Shown: positions 30,159-37,809 of the stretch, one piece after another
Layout of the letters: each line of letters starts with the position of its first letter
Position numbering within the stretch: the stretch's first letter is position 1
Assembly (NCBI GenBank): GCA_015064745.1
Contig: SVRR01000017.1
Span: 1 to 39,771 of the forward strand
From: Oscillospiraceae bacterium
GTDB lineage: Bacteria; Bacillota; Clostridia; Oscillospirales; CAG-272
Length of the DNA stretch: 39,771 bases
Direction of reading: 5' to 3'
Notes under the pieces: model-generated
The model's input: only the letters and a program-made list of their open reading frames with translations
Told to the model about the DNA's origin: nothing
The model's database searches: none
Program-made: the position numbers and the translations under genes

Positions 30159-31475
30159 ATGAAAAAATCAAACCCTTGGGCACTGTTACCCGTGCTCGTC
30201 TTTGCCGTTTTGTATTTAACGATCGGCATCGTTTTCGAGTATGCCCTTAAAATTTCGATGGGCTTTTATAACGTTCCCATCATCGTTGTGTTTCTCATTG
30301 CCATTTTGGTTGCCTTCCTTCAAACGAAGGGGAAAACGGTTGAAGAGAAATTCGCTATCATGGGGCGAGGCGTCGGCGATAAAAACATTGTCACCATGCT
30401 CTTTATCTTCCTGCTTGCAGGCATCTTTGTCGGTGTCGTCGGCAGAAGCTCGGCGGAAAGCGTCGCCTATTTCGTGCTCTCCATCGTACCGCCGAAGCTT
30501 GCGGTTCTCGTGCTTTTCCTTGTCAGCTGCTTCGTTTCGACTGCCATGGGTACCTCGGTGGGAACCATCACTCTATTAACACCCATCGCCGTCGCCGTTG
30601 CTTCCGCATCGGGCTTTTCGCTTCCGCTTTGTGTCGGTACGGTCGTTGGCGGCTCAATGTTCGGCGACAACCTTTCCTTCGTGTCGGATACCACCATTGC
30701 CGCTTGCCAAGGGCAGGGATGTGCCATGAAGGACAAGTTCCGCGCGAACTTCGCCATCGTGCTTCCCGCCGCCATCGTAACGGCGGTGCTTATTCTCGTG
30801 CTTTCCCTACGCACCGAGATCAAGCCCTTTGAAATACAGCCGTATCGCCTCGTTGAGATCATTCCCTATATTCTCGTTCTTATCGGCGGTATCGCGGGCG
30901 TCAACGTCTTTTTAACGCTCATTGGCGGCATCCTTTCGGGTGCTGTCATCATGCTTGTAACGGGTGCGGTTGATTTTCCCTCGCTTCTTGCGGGAATGGG
31001 AAGCGGCGCTGCGGGCATGTTTGAAACAGCAATGGTCGCCGTGCTCGTCGCCGCACTTTGTGAGCTGATCCGTGAAAACGGTGGCTTTGAAGCCTTGCTT
31101 TCGGGCGTGCGCCGTATCTTCCGCGGCAAGCGTGCGGGACAACTCGGCATTGGGCTTCTCGTGGGAGCGATGGATATTTCTACCGCCAACAACACCGTTG
31201 CCATCGTGATGGCAAATCCTATTGCGTCGCAGATGGCAGAGGAATACGGCATTACGCCGAAAAAAACGGCGTCCATTCTTGATACCTTCTCCTGCATCTT
31301 CCAAGGCTTTCTCCCCTACGGCGCACAGCTTCTCGTTGCCGTTGCCGCTGTAAACGAAATGGGGCAGTCCGTTTCTGCCTTTTCGATTATCGGTAATATG
31401 TTTTATCCTATGATGCTGCTTCTTTCCTCGCTCGTCTTTATCTTCCTTGTTCCGGAACGCCAAGAGAGGGATTAA
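30159..31475 (+). CDS. NhaC-family Na+/H+ antiporter-like transporter
   Basis: A 438-residue integral membrane protein with about eleven or twelve helices. Blocks typical for the NhaC/arsenite-permease-like ion transporter superfamily are visible: STAMGTSVGTITLLTPIA, GGSMFGDNLSFVSDTTIAA (the family signature with Asp residues in the membrane), and STANNTVAIVMANPIA. It should exchange sodium for protons or move an organic ion pair such as malate/lactate; the substrate cannot be told from sequence. AAAGGAGAC lies 4 nt before the ATG. A strong terminator ends the unit. Confidence 0.88.
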   Translation: MKKSNPWALLPVLVFAVLYLTIGIVFEYALKISMGFYNVPIIVVFLIAILVAFLQTKGKTVEEKFAIMGRGVGDKNIVTMLFIFLLAGIFVGVVGRSSAESVAYFVLSIVPPKLAVLVLFLVSCFVSTAMGTSVGTITLLTPIAVAVASASGFSLPLCVGTVVGGSMFGDNLSFVSDTTIAACQGQGCAMKDKFRANFAIVLPAAIVTAVLILVLSLRTEIKPFEIQPYRLVEIIPYILVLIGGIAGVNVFLTLIGGILSGAVIMLVTGAVDFPSLLAGMGSGAAGMFETAMVAVLVAALCELIRENGGFEALLSGVRRIFRGKRAGQLGIGLLVGAMDISTANNTVAIVMANPIASQMAEEYGITPKKTASILDTFSCIFQGFLPYGAQLLVAVAAVNEMGQSVSAFSIIGNMFYPMMLLLSSLVFIFLVPERQERD

Positions 31476-31479
31476 AGCC

Positions 31480-31513
31480 AAATCGCCCGACCAAACGGTC
31501 GGGCGATTTTTTA
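31480..31513 (+). terminator. Terminator of the antiporter unit
   Basis: AATCGCCCGACC (31481-31492), loop AAAC, GGTCGGGCGATT (31497-31508), then T. The last bases overlap the stop of the convergent ABC permease gene. Confidence 0.9.
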
Positions 31514-32413
31514 TTTTGAGGTTTTTTTATATCTTCTTGTGTGAAGCGCGATATATATGCCGATGAGGAGCAGCGTTACCCCTGTGATAACAAGGTACAT
31601 CGTACCGAGGGATACCTCGCGCTCAAAGAAGAAAATGCTTGCGTCAATGCTTCTCTTTACGCCGTCGATGCATTCTGCGGGGAGGTGTAACGCCTCCATT
31701 TCGCGAAAAACGCCGCCCAAAGCATGATTGCGGAAAAGAGACGTGCCGTACGTGCCCGGCAAAAACATAATGACGCGCTGAAGCCCCTCCGAGAACTGCG
31801 AGATGGGCATATATGCGCCGCAAATAAAGCCGTAGCAGGAGCTGACGATAGAGCCGACGGCAGACATCTGTCCCTGCGACGACAGAAAGAAATTGACGGC
31901 GCTGGAAAACGCTGTGCCGAATAAGGACATAAGAACAACGTCAAGAAGTAAAAGAAGCACATCAGCGGCGCTCAAATACCAGCCGATAAATCCAACGTAA
32001 ATAAAGCAAAGAAGAGCTGCCGCAAGGCATATCAAAAGAGTGGTAACAAAGGTCGAGATATAATAAGACAGTGCAAGCGTCGTAGGAGAAACCGGAGAAA
32101 CGGTCAGATCGTGTATCGTACCGTTTGCCTTATCCTGTACGACAAGGAGATTGGAGCAAAAGGCGACCGTCACGCAGGAGACCGCCAAAATGGAGGAAAT
32201 GAGCTGACCGCCGACAAATCCCCCCACAAGCTTTTCGGGAAGGATAATGTCTTCGGGGAGCCCCGAAAGAAAAGCGTCGCGGAAGACATTGCCGAGAAAG
32301 GTCGCGTATAAAACGAGCAGGATCATCGGGGTGATGAGTGCGGTGAAGAACATTCCCTTGTCCTTGAAGAAAAGGCGTGTGTTGCGCCCGATCAAAGTAC
32401 GAAGCGTCATCAT
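31511..32413 (-). CDS. ABC-2 type permease
   Basis: 300 residues with six hydrophobic segments (about 23-43, 65-92, 110-135, 145-170, 185-205, 273-292), the pattern of ABC-2 exporter subunits. The block NGTIHDLTVSPVSPTTLALSY matches the conserved cytoplasmic segment of the family, and YGFICGAYMPISQF lies in the fourth helix region. It overlaps the ATPase stop (ATGA) and GGGAGGTGAGG stands just upstream. With the ATPase it should form an exporter for a drug, lipid or peptide. The substrate is unknown. Confidence 0.9.
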   Translation of the reverse strand: MMTLRTLIGRNTRLFFKDKGMFFTALITPMILLVLYATFLGNVFRDAFLSGLPEDIILPEKLVGGFVGGQLISSILAVSCVTVAFCSNLLVVQDKANGTIHDLTVSPVSPTTLALSYYISTFVTTLLICLAAALLCFIYVGFIGWYLSAADVLLLLLDVVLMSLFGTAFSSAVNFFLSSQGQMSAVGSIVSSCYGFICGAYMPISQFSEGLQRVIMFLPGTYGTSLFRNHALGGVFREMEALHLPAECIDGVKRSIDASIFFFEREVSLGTMYLVITGVTLLLIGIYIALHTRRYKKTSK

Positions 32414-33315
32414 TTTTCCTCACCTCCCGAAAGCCTTTTTCCCGTCACGGCGAGAAAGACGTCGTCCATTTTTCCTTTGACGATCTCGTAATCCGCAAAG
32501 AGGGCGGAATGCGCCAGAATAAGATCCGTTGCCGCTTTTGTGCTTTCTATCGAAAGACGAAAGCCGCCATTTACGGCATTATATGGAATCCCCAGTGAAG
32601 CGACGACCTCCTCCTCTATACCGTAAAGCGTAATATAATCGCATGAATAGGTGCTCTTTAAATCGTGCGGTGTGCCGCTTGCCACGGCGCGTCCGCCGTC
32701 AATAACAAGAACGCGGTCCGCGTCAGCAGCCTCCTCCATGTAATGTGTGGTGAGAAGAACGGTCATCCCTTCCTTTTTGCGAAGTCCGTCAATAACGTTC
32801 CATAATAGCCTTCTCGTTTGCGGGTCAAGCCCTGTTGTCGGCTCGTCGAGAATGAGTAGGCGCGGACGGTGCAAAAGTGCTCTCGCAATGTCGATGCGGC
32901 GCCGCTCACCGCCCGAAAGCTTGCCTACCGTTCTCTTTAAAAGACGCTCAAAATCGAGCAGGGAAGCAAGCTTTTTCAGCCTCGCTTCAAATTCTTCGCC
33001 GAAAATACCGTATAAAGCGGCACGGCTGCGGAGATTTTCACGCACCGTAAGCGCGCGGTCAAGGTGCGATTTTTGAAAAACGACGCCAATTAAGCTCTTG
33101 ACGGCGCTTTCCGCCGCGTCAAGGTCGTGTCCGCAAATTTGAACGGTACCGCCGTCCTTCTTTAACTGTCCGCAAAGAATGTTAATGGTGGTGGATTTTC
33201 CCGCCCCGTTGACGCCGAGAAAGGCGAAAAACTCGCCTTCACGCACGGCAAAGGAAAGGTCGTCAACGGCCCTTACCTCTCCGAACGATTTAGATAAATG
33301 CTCAATTTTGATCAT
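32410..33315 (-). CDS. ABC exporter ATPase (DrrA/CcmA-like)
   Basis: 301 residues. Walker A GVNGAGKST at 34-42, Q-loop region GVVFQKSHLD, signature LSGGERRR, Walker B LLILDEPTTGLDP and the switch TTHYMEEA are all intact. The C-terminal about 80 residues form the extra domain seen in DrrA-type drug or antibiotic export ATPases. Its start lies 14 nt inside the tetR gene, so regulator, ATPase and permease are one operon. Confidence 0.95.
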   Translation of the reverse strand: MIKIEHLSKSFGEVRAVDDLSFAVREGEFFAFLGVNGAGKSTTINILCGQLKKDGGTVQICGHDLDAAESAVKSLIGVVFQKSHLDRALTVRENLRSRAALYGIFGEEFEARLKKLASLLDFERLLKRTVGKLSGGERRRIDIARALLHRPRLLILDEPTTGLDPQTRRLLWNVIDGLRKKEGMTVLLTTHYMEEAADADRVLVIDGGRAVASGTPHDLKSTYSCDYITLYGIEEEVVASLGIPYNAVNGGFRLSIESTKAATDLILAHSALFADYEIVKGKMDDVFLAVTGKRLSGGEEK

Positions 33316-33889
33316 GATTTTTGTCTTTTACCTCGTTTTTCGCCTTGAGTGCATGAAAGACCTCGAAAAGCATACCGTCAATGTCCTTTTCGTCAAATAC
33401 ACAGTGCCCGAAGGCGTATAGCATGGCAAGCCCATGCACGTATACCGATAGGTGGTTGTATAGCCTTTTAGCACTTTCCGTTTCGTAGCCGTAGGAGCTT
33501 TCGAGCGTGCCTCGTACACGCTCTTCGTTGTAGCCGCTTCCGGGCAGATAATGCAACACGGGCGGCTGTCCCTCGCGTTCTATGAACAGAAAGCGGAAGA
33601 GAAGCGGCTCGTCCTTGGCAAAGCGGATATGAGCACATCCCGCCCCCTTAAAAGGGATGGGGTGGGAAAGACCTTCGCTTAGATAGGCATCGTATCTTGC
33701 CATAGCACGCGCTGTAACGGCGTCCGTCAGTGCTTCAATGCTTTCAAATGCCGTAAAAATGGGTGCTGTCGATGTGCCGAGCGCCGAAGCAAGATTGCGT
33801 GCCGTCAGAGCGTCCTTTCCTTCCTTGCGGATAAGCTCATACGCGGCATCTACGATCTGCTCACGTGAGAATTTCACCTTCGGTGGCAT
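33302..33889 (-). CDS. TetR/AcrR family transcriptional regulator
   Basis: 195 residues. The N-terminal helix-turn-helix spans about 8-52 with FSREQIVDAAYELIRKEG, ALTARNLASALGTSTAPIF and a following FESIEAL. The C-terminal ligand-binding part is helical and resembles the TetR_C group found beside ABC exporters. GGAGGG lies 6 nt before the ATG. A perfect 11-bp inverted repeat on its own promoter (33911-33946) is the likely operator, so it should repress itself and the exporter until a ligand binds. Confidence 0.93.
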   Translation of the reverse strand: MPPKVKFSREQIVDAAYELIRKEGKDALTARNLASALGTSTAPIFTAFESIEALTDAVTARAMARYDAYLSEGLSHPIPFKGAGCAHIRFAKDEPLLFRFLFIEREGQPPVLHYLPGSGYNEERVRGTLESSYGYETESAKRLYNHLSVYVHGLAMLYAFGHCVFDEKDIDGMLFEVFHALKAKNEVKDKNHDQN

Positions 33890-33910
33890 AGATGTCCCTC
33901 CGTATCTTTG

Positions 33911-33946
33911 TTAAATAACACATGTATTATAACACGTGTTATTTAA
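33911..33946. promoter_or_regulatory. Palindromic operator of the TetR-ABC operon
   Basis: Perfect 11-bp arms TTAAATAACAC (33911-33921) and GTGTTATTTAA (33936-33946) with a 14-bp centre. Within it lies a shorter full palindrome, ATAACACGTGTTAT (33929-33942). The -10 box of the operon lies in the centre and the spacer carries the right arm. Confidence 0.85.
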
Positions 33947-33954
33947 TTTGTCAA
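33926..33954 (-). promoter_or_regulatory. Consensus promoter of the TetR-ABC operon
   Basis: Minus strand: TTGACA (33954-33949), 17-bp spacer, TATAAT (33931-33926), a full consensus covered by the operator palindrome. Confidence 0.92.
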
Positions 33955-33956
33955 GA

Positions 33957-33980
33957 GAAAAGCGGAAAAATCCGCTTTTC
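33957..33980 (-). terminator. Probable mgsA terminator
   Basis: GAAAAGCGGA/TCCGCTTTTC 10-bp stem with an AAAA loop (plus-strand reading). The trailing T tract on the minus strand is weak. It ends 2 bases before the -35 of the tetR promoter. Confidence 0.5.
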
Positions 33981-33985
33981 GGAAA

Positions 33986-34366
33986 TTATTTGAAGTAAAC
34001 GCCGTCCTTCATGGCTTCCAGCATTACGGTTGCCGAGCTTGCGTTGGTAGCAAGGGGAATGGATTGCACGTCGCAAAGACGGAGAAGGGCAGAAACATCA
34101 GGCTCGTGCGGCTGTGCGGTCAAGGGATCGCGCAAGAAGATGATGAGGTCAAGCTCACCGTTTGCGAGCATGGCACCGATTTGCTGGTCGCCGCCAAGAG
34201 GACCGCTTTTCATGCGGTGAATGGGAAGCCCGGTTTCACCCATGATGAGAGTACCCGTTGTGCCCGTAGCGTACAGCTCGTGTGCTTTTAAGACGTCAAC
34301 GTATTTTTTTGCGAGCTCAATGATCTCGTTTTTCTTTTTATCGTGTGCGATGAGTGCGATCTTCAT
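33986..34366 (-). CDS. mgsA: Methylglyoxal synthase
   Basis: 126 residues. Converts dihydroxyacetone phosphate to methylglyoxal and phosphate, a bypass of lower glycolysis when phosphate is short. [19 protein letters not shown] (phosphate loop), [12 protein letters not shown] with catalytic Asp60, [14 protein letters not shown] with His87 and ATNASSA are all conserved. AAAGGAG lies 7 nt before the ATG at 34366. The frame is open further upstream, but the promoter (-10 at 34402-34407) rules out a longer start. Monocistronic. Confidence 0.96.
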   Translation of the reverse strand: MKIALIAHDKKKNEIIELAKKYVDVLKAHELYATGTTGTLIMGETGLPIHRMKSGPLGGDQQIGAMLANGELDLIIFLRDPLTAQPHEPDVSALLRLCDVQSIPLATNASSATVMLEAMKDGVYFK

Positions 34367-34401
34367 TTTATGTACTCCTTTAAAATGCTTTTCTATTATG
34401 T

Positions 34402-34430
34402 ATTGTAGCACAGATTTTGAAAAATTACAA
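34402..34430 (-). promoter_or_regulatory. mgsA promoter
   Basis: Minus strand: TTGTAA (34430-34425), 17-bp spacer ending GTGC, TACAAT (34407-34402). Confidence 0.75.
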
Positions 34431-34510
34431 CGCAAAATGCGAAAAAAGCGTGTTAATTTCCGGTAAAACGGATTTCTTTATCAAAAAAAGAAAAAATCTC
34501 TGAAAAAGTC

Positions 34511-34539
34511 TTGCATTTTCCGAAAATCCATGCTATAAT
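34511..34539 (+). promoter_or_regulatory. tRNA-Trp promoter
   Basis: TTGCAT (34511-34516), 17-bp spacer ending ATGC, TATAAT (34534-34539), ending 13 bases before the tRNA. Confidence 0.85.
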
Positions 34540-34552
34540 ATCAAAGTCGCAT

Positions 34553-34628
34553 AGGGGTATAGTTCAGTCGGTAGAACACCAGTCTCCAAAACTGGGTGTC
34601 GTGGGTTCGAGTCCTTCTGCCCCTGCCA
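34553..34628 (+). tRNA. tRNA-Trp (anticodon CCA)
   Basis: 76 nt with encoded CCA. Acceptor AGGGGTA/TGCCCCT with one G-U pair, anticodon stem CCAGT/ACTGG with loop CTCCAAA, so anticodon CCA. T arm GTGGG TTCGAGT CCTTC pairs only in part as written (two weak pairs). The discriminator base is G, as required for tryptophan. Confidence 0.96.
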
Positions 34629-34667
34629 AATAAAAATCCGCGTTCGTAAGAATGCGGATTTTTATTT
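34628..34667 (+). terminator. tRNA-Trp terminator
   Basis: AAATAAAAATCCGC (34628-34641) pairs with GCGGATTTTTATTT (34654-34667). The T tract is the 3' arm itself. Confidence 0.85.
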
Positions 34668-34668
34668 G

Positions 34669-34770
34669 TATTATTCATTTTTCATTATTCATCATTCATT
34701 AATCATTTATCTCACACGCGAATTTTTAATGAAGAATGAATAATGAAGCCGCTTCGCTAATGAATAATTG
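34669..34770. repeat. AT-rich inverted-repeat element with ATGAAT units
   Basis: The left arm is made of repeated TTCATTA/ATTCATT words (34669-34711). Bases 34681-34701 pair with 34727-34747 at 19 of 21 positions. The outer arm ATTATTCATT pairs with AATGAATAAT (34759-34768), leaving a GC-rich mini-hairpin insert (GCCGCTTCGCT, 34748-34758) as a side bulge. It uses the same words and the same small-hairpin design as the array at 250-429, so both may belong to one repeat family. Confidence 0.65.
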
Positions 34771-34775
34771 AGGTA

Positions 34776-34806
34776 GCTTTTCGCCCGTTGGTCGAAAAGC
34801 ATTTTT
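34776..34806 (+). terminator. Terminator-like hairpin
   Basis: GCTTTTCG (34776-34783), 9-nt loop, CGAAAAGC (34793-34800), then ATTTTT. No gene in front of it on the plus strand except tRNA-Trp. Confidence 0.5.
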
Positions 34807-34814
34807 GTTTTATA

Positions 34815-34843
34815 TTGCAAAAAACGCTAATCCGTGATATAAT
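34815..34843 (+). promoter_or_regulatory. Promoter of the four-helix-bundle remnant
   Basis: TTGCAA (34815-34820), 17-bp spacer, TATAAT (34838-34843). It now reads into a broken gene. Confidence 0.7.
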
Positions 34844-34867
34844 GATTACGAAAAGGGGGATATGGGT

Positions 34868-34957
34868 ATGAAAGAAAATTTGCTGATTGACAAATCAATC
34901 ATATTTGCCTTGCGCATTAATGTCCAACTTGCCAACTTGTACATGGTGTACTTTTAG
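34868..34957 (+). pseudogene. Remnant of a four-helix bundle (23S rRNA IVS-like) protein
   Basis: 29 codons beginning MKENLLIDKSIIFALRI. This matches the start of the small four-helix bundle family related to 23S rRNA intervening-sequence proteins, whose members (about 120 residues) begin with the same kind of block followed by a leucine/tyrosine-rich helix. After about residue 17 the similarity ends, and a stop follows at 34955-34957. AAAGGGGGAT lies upstream and a good promoter is present, so a once functional gene has lost its body. A deletion is more likely than a frameshift, since no other frame continues the protein. Confidence 0.55.
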
Positions 34958-35035
34958 TCGTTCTTATCTGACTTTATGCACCTTTTTTGCGTTTTTACCT
35001 ACATTTGCGCACCGTTTGTGCGCTTCTTCGCCAAA

Positions 35036-35067
35036 ACAAAAAGGTCGCCGTAAGGCGACCTTTTTGT
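35036..35067. terminator. Bidirectional terminator
   Basis: ACAAAAAGGTCGCC, loop GTAA, GGCGACCTTTTTGT. A and T tracts on both sides. On the minus strand it could end the SGNH operon, about 90 bases after that stop. Confidence 0.8.
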
Positions 35068-35154
35068 TTGTCAGAGAGCAAATTGAGAGGATTCGAGTCA
35101 GAAATGGTTGTGTATTTTGTTGTACGCCCCATTTGGTTTATGATGTTGTTTAAT

Positions 35155-35865
35155 TTACCTACCCAATAGCTTTTTCAGCGCAGGAGTTACTGCATTTGTG
35201 AATACATCATATCCCGCGGCTGTCAAGTGACCTCCATCGGTTGTATATTCCTCGCATATTTCACCGGTTTCAATGTTAAAAAGTGGCGCATACAGATCAA
35301 CAAACTCGTATCCGTATTTTTCTGCAAAAAGCTTTATTTTAACGTTATTATAGGCGGCCTTTTGATTGTTTTTTCCCCACTCGCGACTCATTGAAGTAAG
35401 AGAGAGTAGCATTATTTTGGTTTCTGGAATATTTTCCTTTAATCCCTTTAAAATGTTCTCGTAGTTATCAAACATGTTGTCAAAATTGTTCGCCCCTATT
35501 AGTATTACTGCTACTTTGGGTTTGAGGTCATAGACGGAAACCTTAAGGCGTTTTTCAAGTCCAAACGTAGTGTCGCCGCCAATTCCTCGATTTAGTGCAA
35601 GATACTGCGGATAATACTTTTCAAGGTCGTATCCGTCGGTAAGACTATCGCCCAGAAACGCGACGTCTACCTCATAGTCTTCATATTTTTCGTTTTCTGC
35701 CTCATACAGAGCAATCTTTTCGTCATAATATTTTTGCACTGCTTTTAAAAATTGCTCTTCCTCACGCTTCTGTGGGAATATTACAGCAAAAAAATACGTA
35801 AGTCCCATAGATAATAAAACGACGAATGTTACAGCTGCAATAATAACTTTTCGTCTTGTTGTCAT
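35155..35865 (-). CDS. Membrane-anchored SGNH/GDSL hydrolase
   Basis: 236 residues. An N-terminal membrane helix (about 7-28) anchors an extracellular esterase domain. The four SGNH blocks are visible: FLGDSLTDGY with nucleophile Ser74, NRGIGGDTT with the block II Gly, IGANN with the block III Asn, and TTDGGHLTAAGY with the Asp-x-x-His pair. Such enzymes deacetylate peptidoglycan, polysaccharides or lipids; the substrate here is not known. ATG 35865 is used because TAAGGAGTG precedes it. The stop of the beta-propeller gene lies within that site, so this is the third gene of the ECF operon. Confidence 0.85.
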   Translation of the reverse strand: MTTRRKVIIAAVTFVVLLSMGLTYFFAVIFPQKREEEQFLKAVQKYYDEKIALYEAENEKYEDYEVDVAFLGDSLTDGYDLEKYYPQYLALNRGIGGDTTFGLEKRLKVSVYDLKPKVAVILIGANNFDNMFDNYENILKGLKENIPETKIMLLSLTSMSREWGKNNQKAAYNNVKIKLFAEKYGYEFVDLYAPLFNIETGEICEEYTTDGGHLTAAGYDVFTNAVTPALKKLLGR

Positions 35866-35877
35866 AAATAACACTCC

Positions 35878-37809
35878 TTATTTTTCAAAAACCTTTTCTA
35901 TCTTAAAGTCTTCATGACCAAACATATACATGTAACCGTCAATATAAACGCCGCGCATCTTAGCAGGTTCGCCTGCGAGCGCTACATTAACCGTCTCTAC
36001 AAGCTCATATCCGTCAAAATGCAGAAGGATATATCTGCTTGCTTCATCAGGATACTTGTTTGTGTTGTAATAACTATTATCTATAACGCCAATGCCAACA
36101 AGCTGATTTTGACGGTCTGCAAAGTAGGATTTGTATTCCGTAGAGTAGGCTGCGTTTTCTAACTCATACGAGCATACAGACCGAACGCCGTCTATGGTTT
36201 CTTCATATACTTCCACCTTAAAGCTGCTCCAAGCATTCCCTCTGCCGATGCCAAGGAGATAACCGTTTCCTAGGTTGATAAGAGAGGATGAGAAGCCCTC
36301 GATCGTGCCGGTGTCCTTATAAGTGATGTTGTTTAAATCCGACAGATCAAAGAAGAAAACGGGGTCCGAAAGCTCAATAGAAGTACAAACGTATGCCGTT
36401 TCTTTATCGAATCTTACCGACTGAATCTCCTCATACGGAGGCGCAAAATCAATCACAGAAGCTACGACCTCAAATGTGGAAAGATCGATACAATATAAGC
36501 TTGCGTTAGATTGTCCGGTTGCTGTTTGAAGGATGCTGTCAGAAACGGGTCTGTCGTCGTCACCCCTCTCACGAACGGTTGTTGCGTTTGTGGTTGTGAA
36601 AACACGAAGAATGCCTTCATACTCATCCATGCTCCACTGATCCTTGACGTAACCCCTGACTGTAACGTCGCCTTTCTTTCCAAAACTGTCGCCACCGTAG
36701 GTCAGGCAGGAAATGGTCGTCATAGAGTTTCTTGTGCTTGTACCGTCCTCGTTTTCCTTTTTATCCGCGAAAACGTGAGTTAAGAATACATGATCTTCGG
36801 AAACGTACACGTCCTCCGAATAGGAGAGATAAGCCGCTGTACCTTTGAGATCAAGCGTATTCTCGTCAAGCTTTATCACAACGGTATAACGGGAGCTGCT
36901 CAGATGCTCGGGCGATACGATGCCGCTTGCAGGAATGCTGTGCGTACCGTTCCCCTCGTCAATTTGAGGAAGGAAGGTGGATTCATCACTAAAATCGAGG
37001 TTTGCTCTGTTGACAAAGAATTCGGTTAAAAGAAGAATGCTTCCGTTTGTTTTTCGGGAGGTCATATAACGCCCCGTAATGTTAAATTCTCCCTTTTTCA
37101 CGATTTGAGAGGGGTCGCTGACGTCAAGCGAAATCAAATTCACATAGCGACTGGAATAACTGTCAGAAGGCGCGGAGTGCTGTGTAACCACCGTTACTGT
37201 CTTGCAATCATTTGAAAGGTAGAATTCCCATTGATCCAAGTAATAGTTGTTACTTTTTGTATACAGGGTATAGTTCCCGATCTCTTTCGTGTTTTCTTGT
37301 TCGACGGTGTAGACACGAAGAACTGCATTGTCAAGATAAAAAATATGCGTGTCGCTTCTTTTGATGCGATCGGCTTCTATAATACCTTCTACTTGGTTGT
37401 CGGTGATTTCTTGATAACCGCCTGCTCCGTTTTGTCCTGCGTCATTTCCCAAATTGGGAGCCCCGTCACCAACGGCGCCTCCACCGAAATCCATAGAAAC
37501 GTTTTTCAACTCTGCCCAAAGCTTTGCCGCGTTGTTTTTGTACTTTGGCTTTTGGAACGTGAGGGAGTTCAATTTTTGAATGAGTTCGTAATACTCGCTG
37601 TCCGCATATTTTGATACGTCGGGTGGGGTGCTCTTAAATGGGATAAAGAGCCATAGGTTGCAAAAGATCAGTACAAAGCAGGCGCAAGCTGCTATAAATG
37701 AAAGAAACACGGTGTTTCTTTTCGTTTTTATTACGTTGTCGGGATGCGCCTCGGCAACGTATTTGTCGTCGGCAAGGCTTAAACCGCGGAACCAATTCTT
37801 TTTCTTCAT
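35878..37809 (-). CDS. Membrane-anchored beta-propeller protein, probable anti-sigma factor
   Basis: 643 residues. A short cytoplasmic N-terminus contains LADDKYVAEA (12-21), which resembles the DD(K/R)Y(I/V)xEA motif found at the start of membrane proteins encoded next to ECF sigma factors in Clostridia. One membrane helix follows (about 33-57). The outside part has a Gly/Asn-rich stretch (108-131) and then a beta-propeller-like domain from about 137 to the end, opening with VEGIIEADRIKRSDTHIFYL. This fits the secreted beta-propeller family distantly related to WD40 repeats (Pfam Beta_propel). The start overlaps the sigma-factor stop by 4 bases. Role as anti-sigma sensor is inferred from topology and context. 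Confidence 0.75.
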   Translation of the reverse strand: MKKKNWFRGLSLADDKYVAEAHPDNVIKTKRNTVFLSFIAACACFVLIFCNLWLFIPFKSTPPDVSKYADSEYYELIQKLNSLTFQKPKYKNNAAKLWAELKNVSMDFGGGAVGDGAPNLGNDAGQNGAGGYQEITDNQVEGIIEADRIKRSDTHIFYLDNAVLRVYTVEQENTKEIGNYTLYTKSNNYYLDQWEFYLSNDCKTVTVVTQHSAPSDSYSSRYVNLISLDVSDPSQIVKKGEFNITGRYMTSRKTNGSILLLTEFFVNRANLDFSDESTFLPQIDEGNGTHSIPASGIVSPEHLSSSRYTVVIKLDENTLDLKGTAAYLSYSEDVYVSEDHVFLTHVFADKKENEDGTSTRNSMTTISCLTYGGDSFGKKGDVTVRGYVKDQWSMDEYEGILRVFTTTNATTVRERGDDDRPVSDSILQTATGQSNASLYCIDLSTFEVVASVIDFAPPYEEIQSVRFDKETAYVCTSIELSDPVFFFDLSDLNNITYKDTGTIEGFSSSLINLGNGYLLGIGRGNAWSSFKVEVYEETIDGVRSVCSYELENAAYSTEYKSYFADRQNQLVGIGVIDNSYYNTNKYPDEASRYILLHFDGYELVETVNVALAGEPAKMRGVYIDGYMYMFGHEDFKIEKVFEK

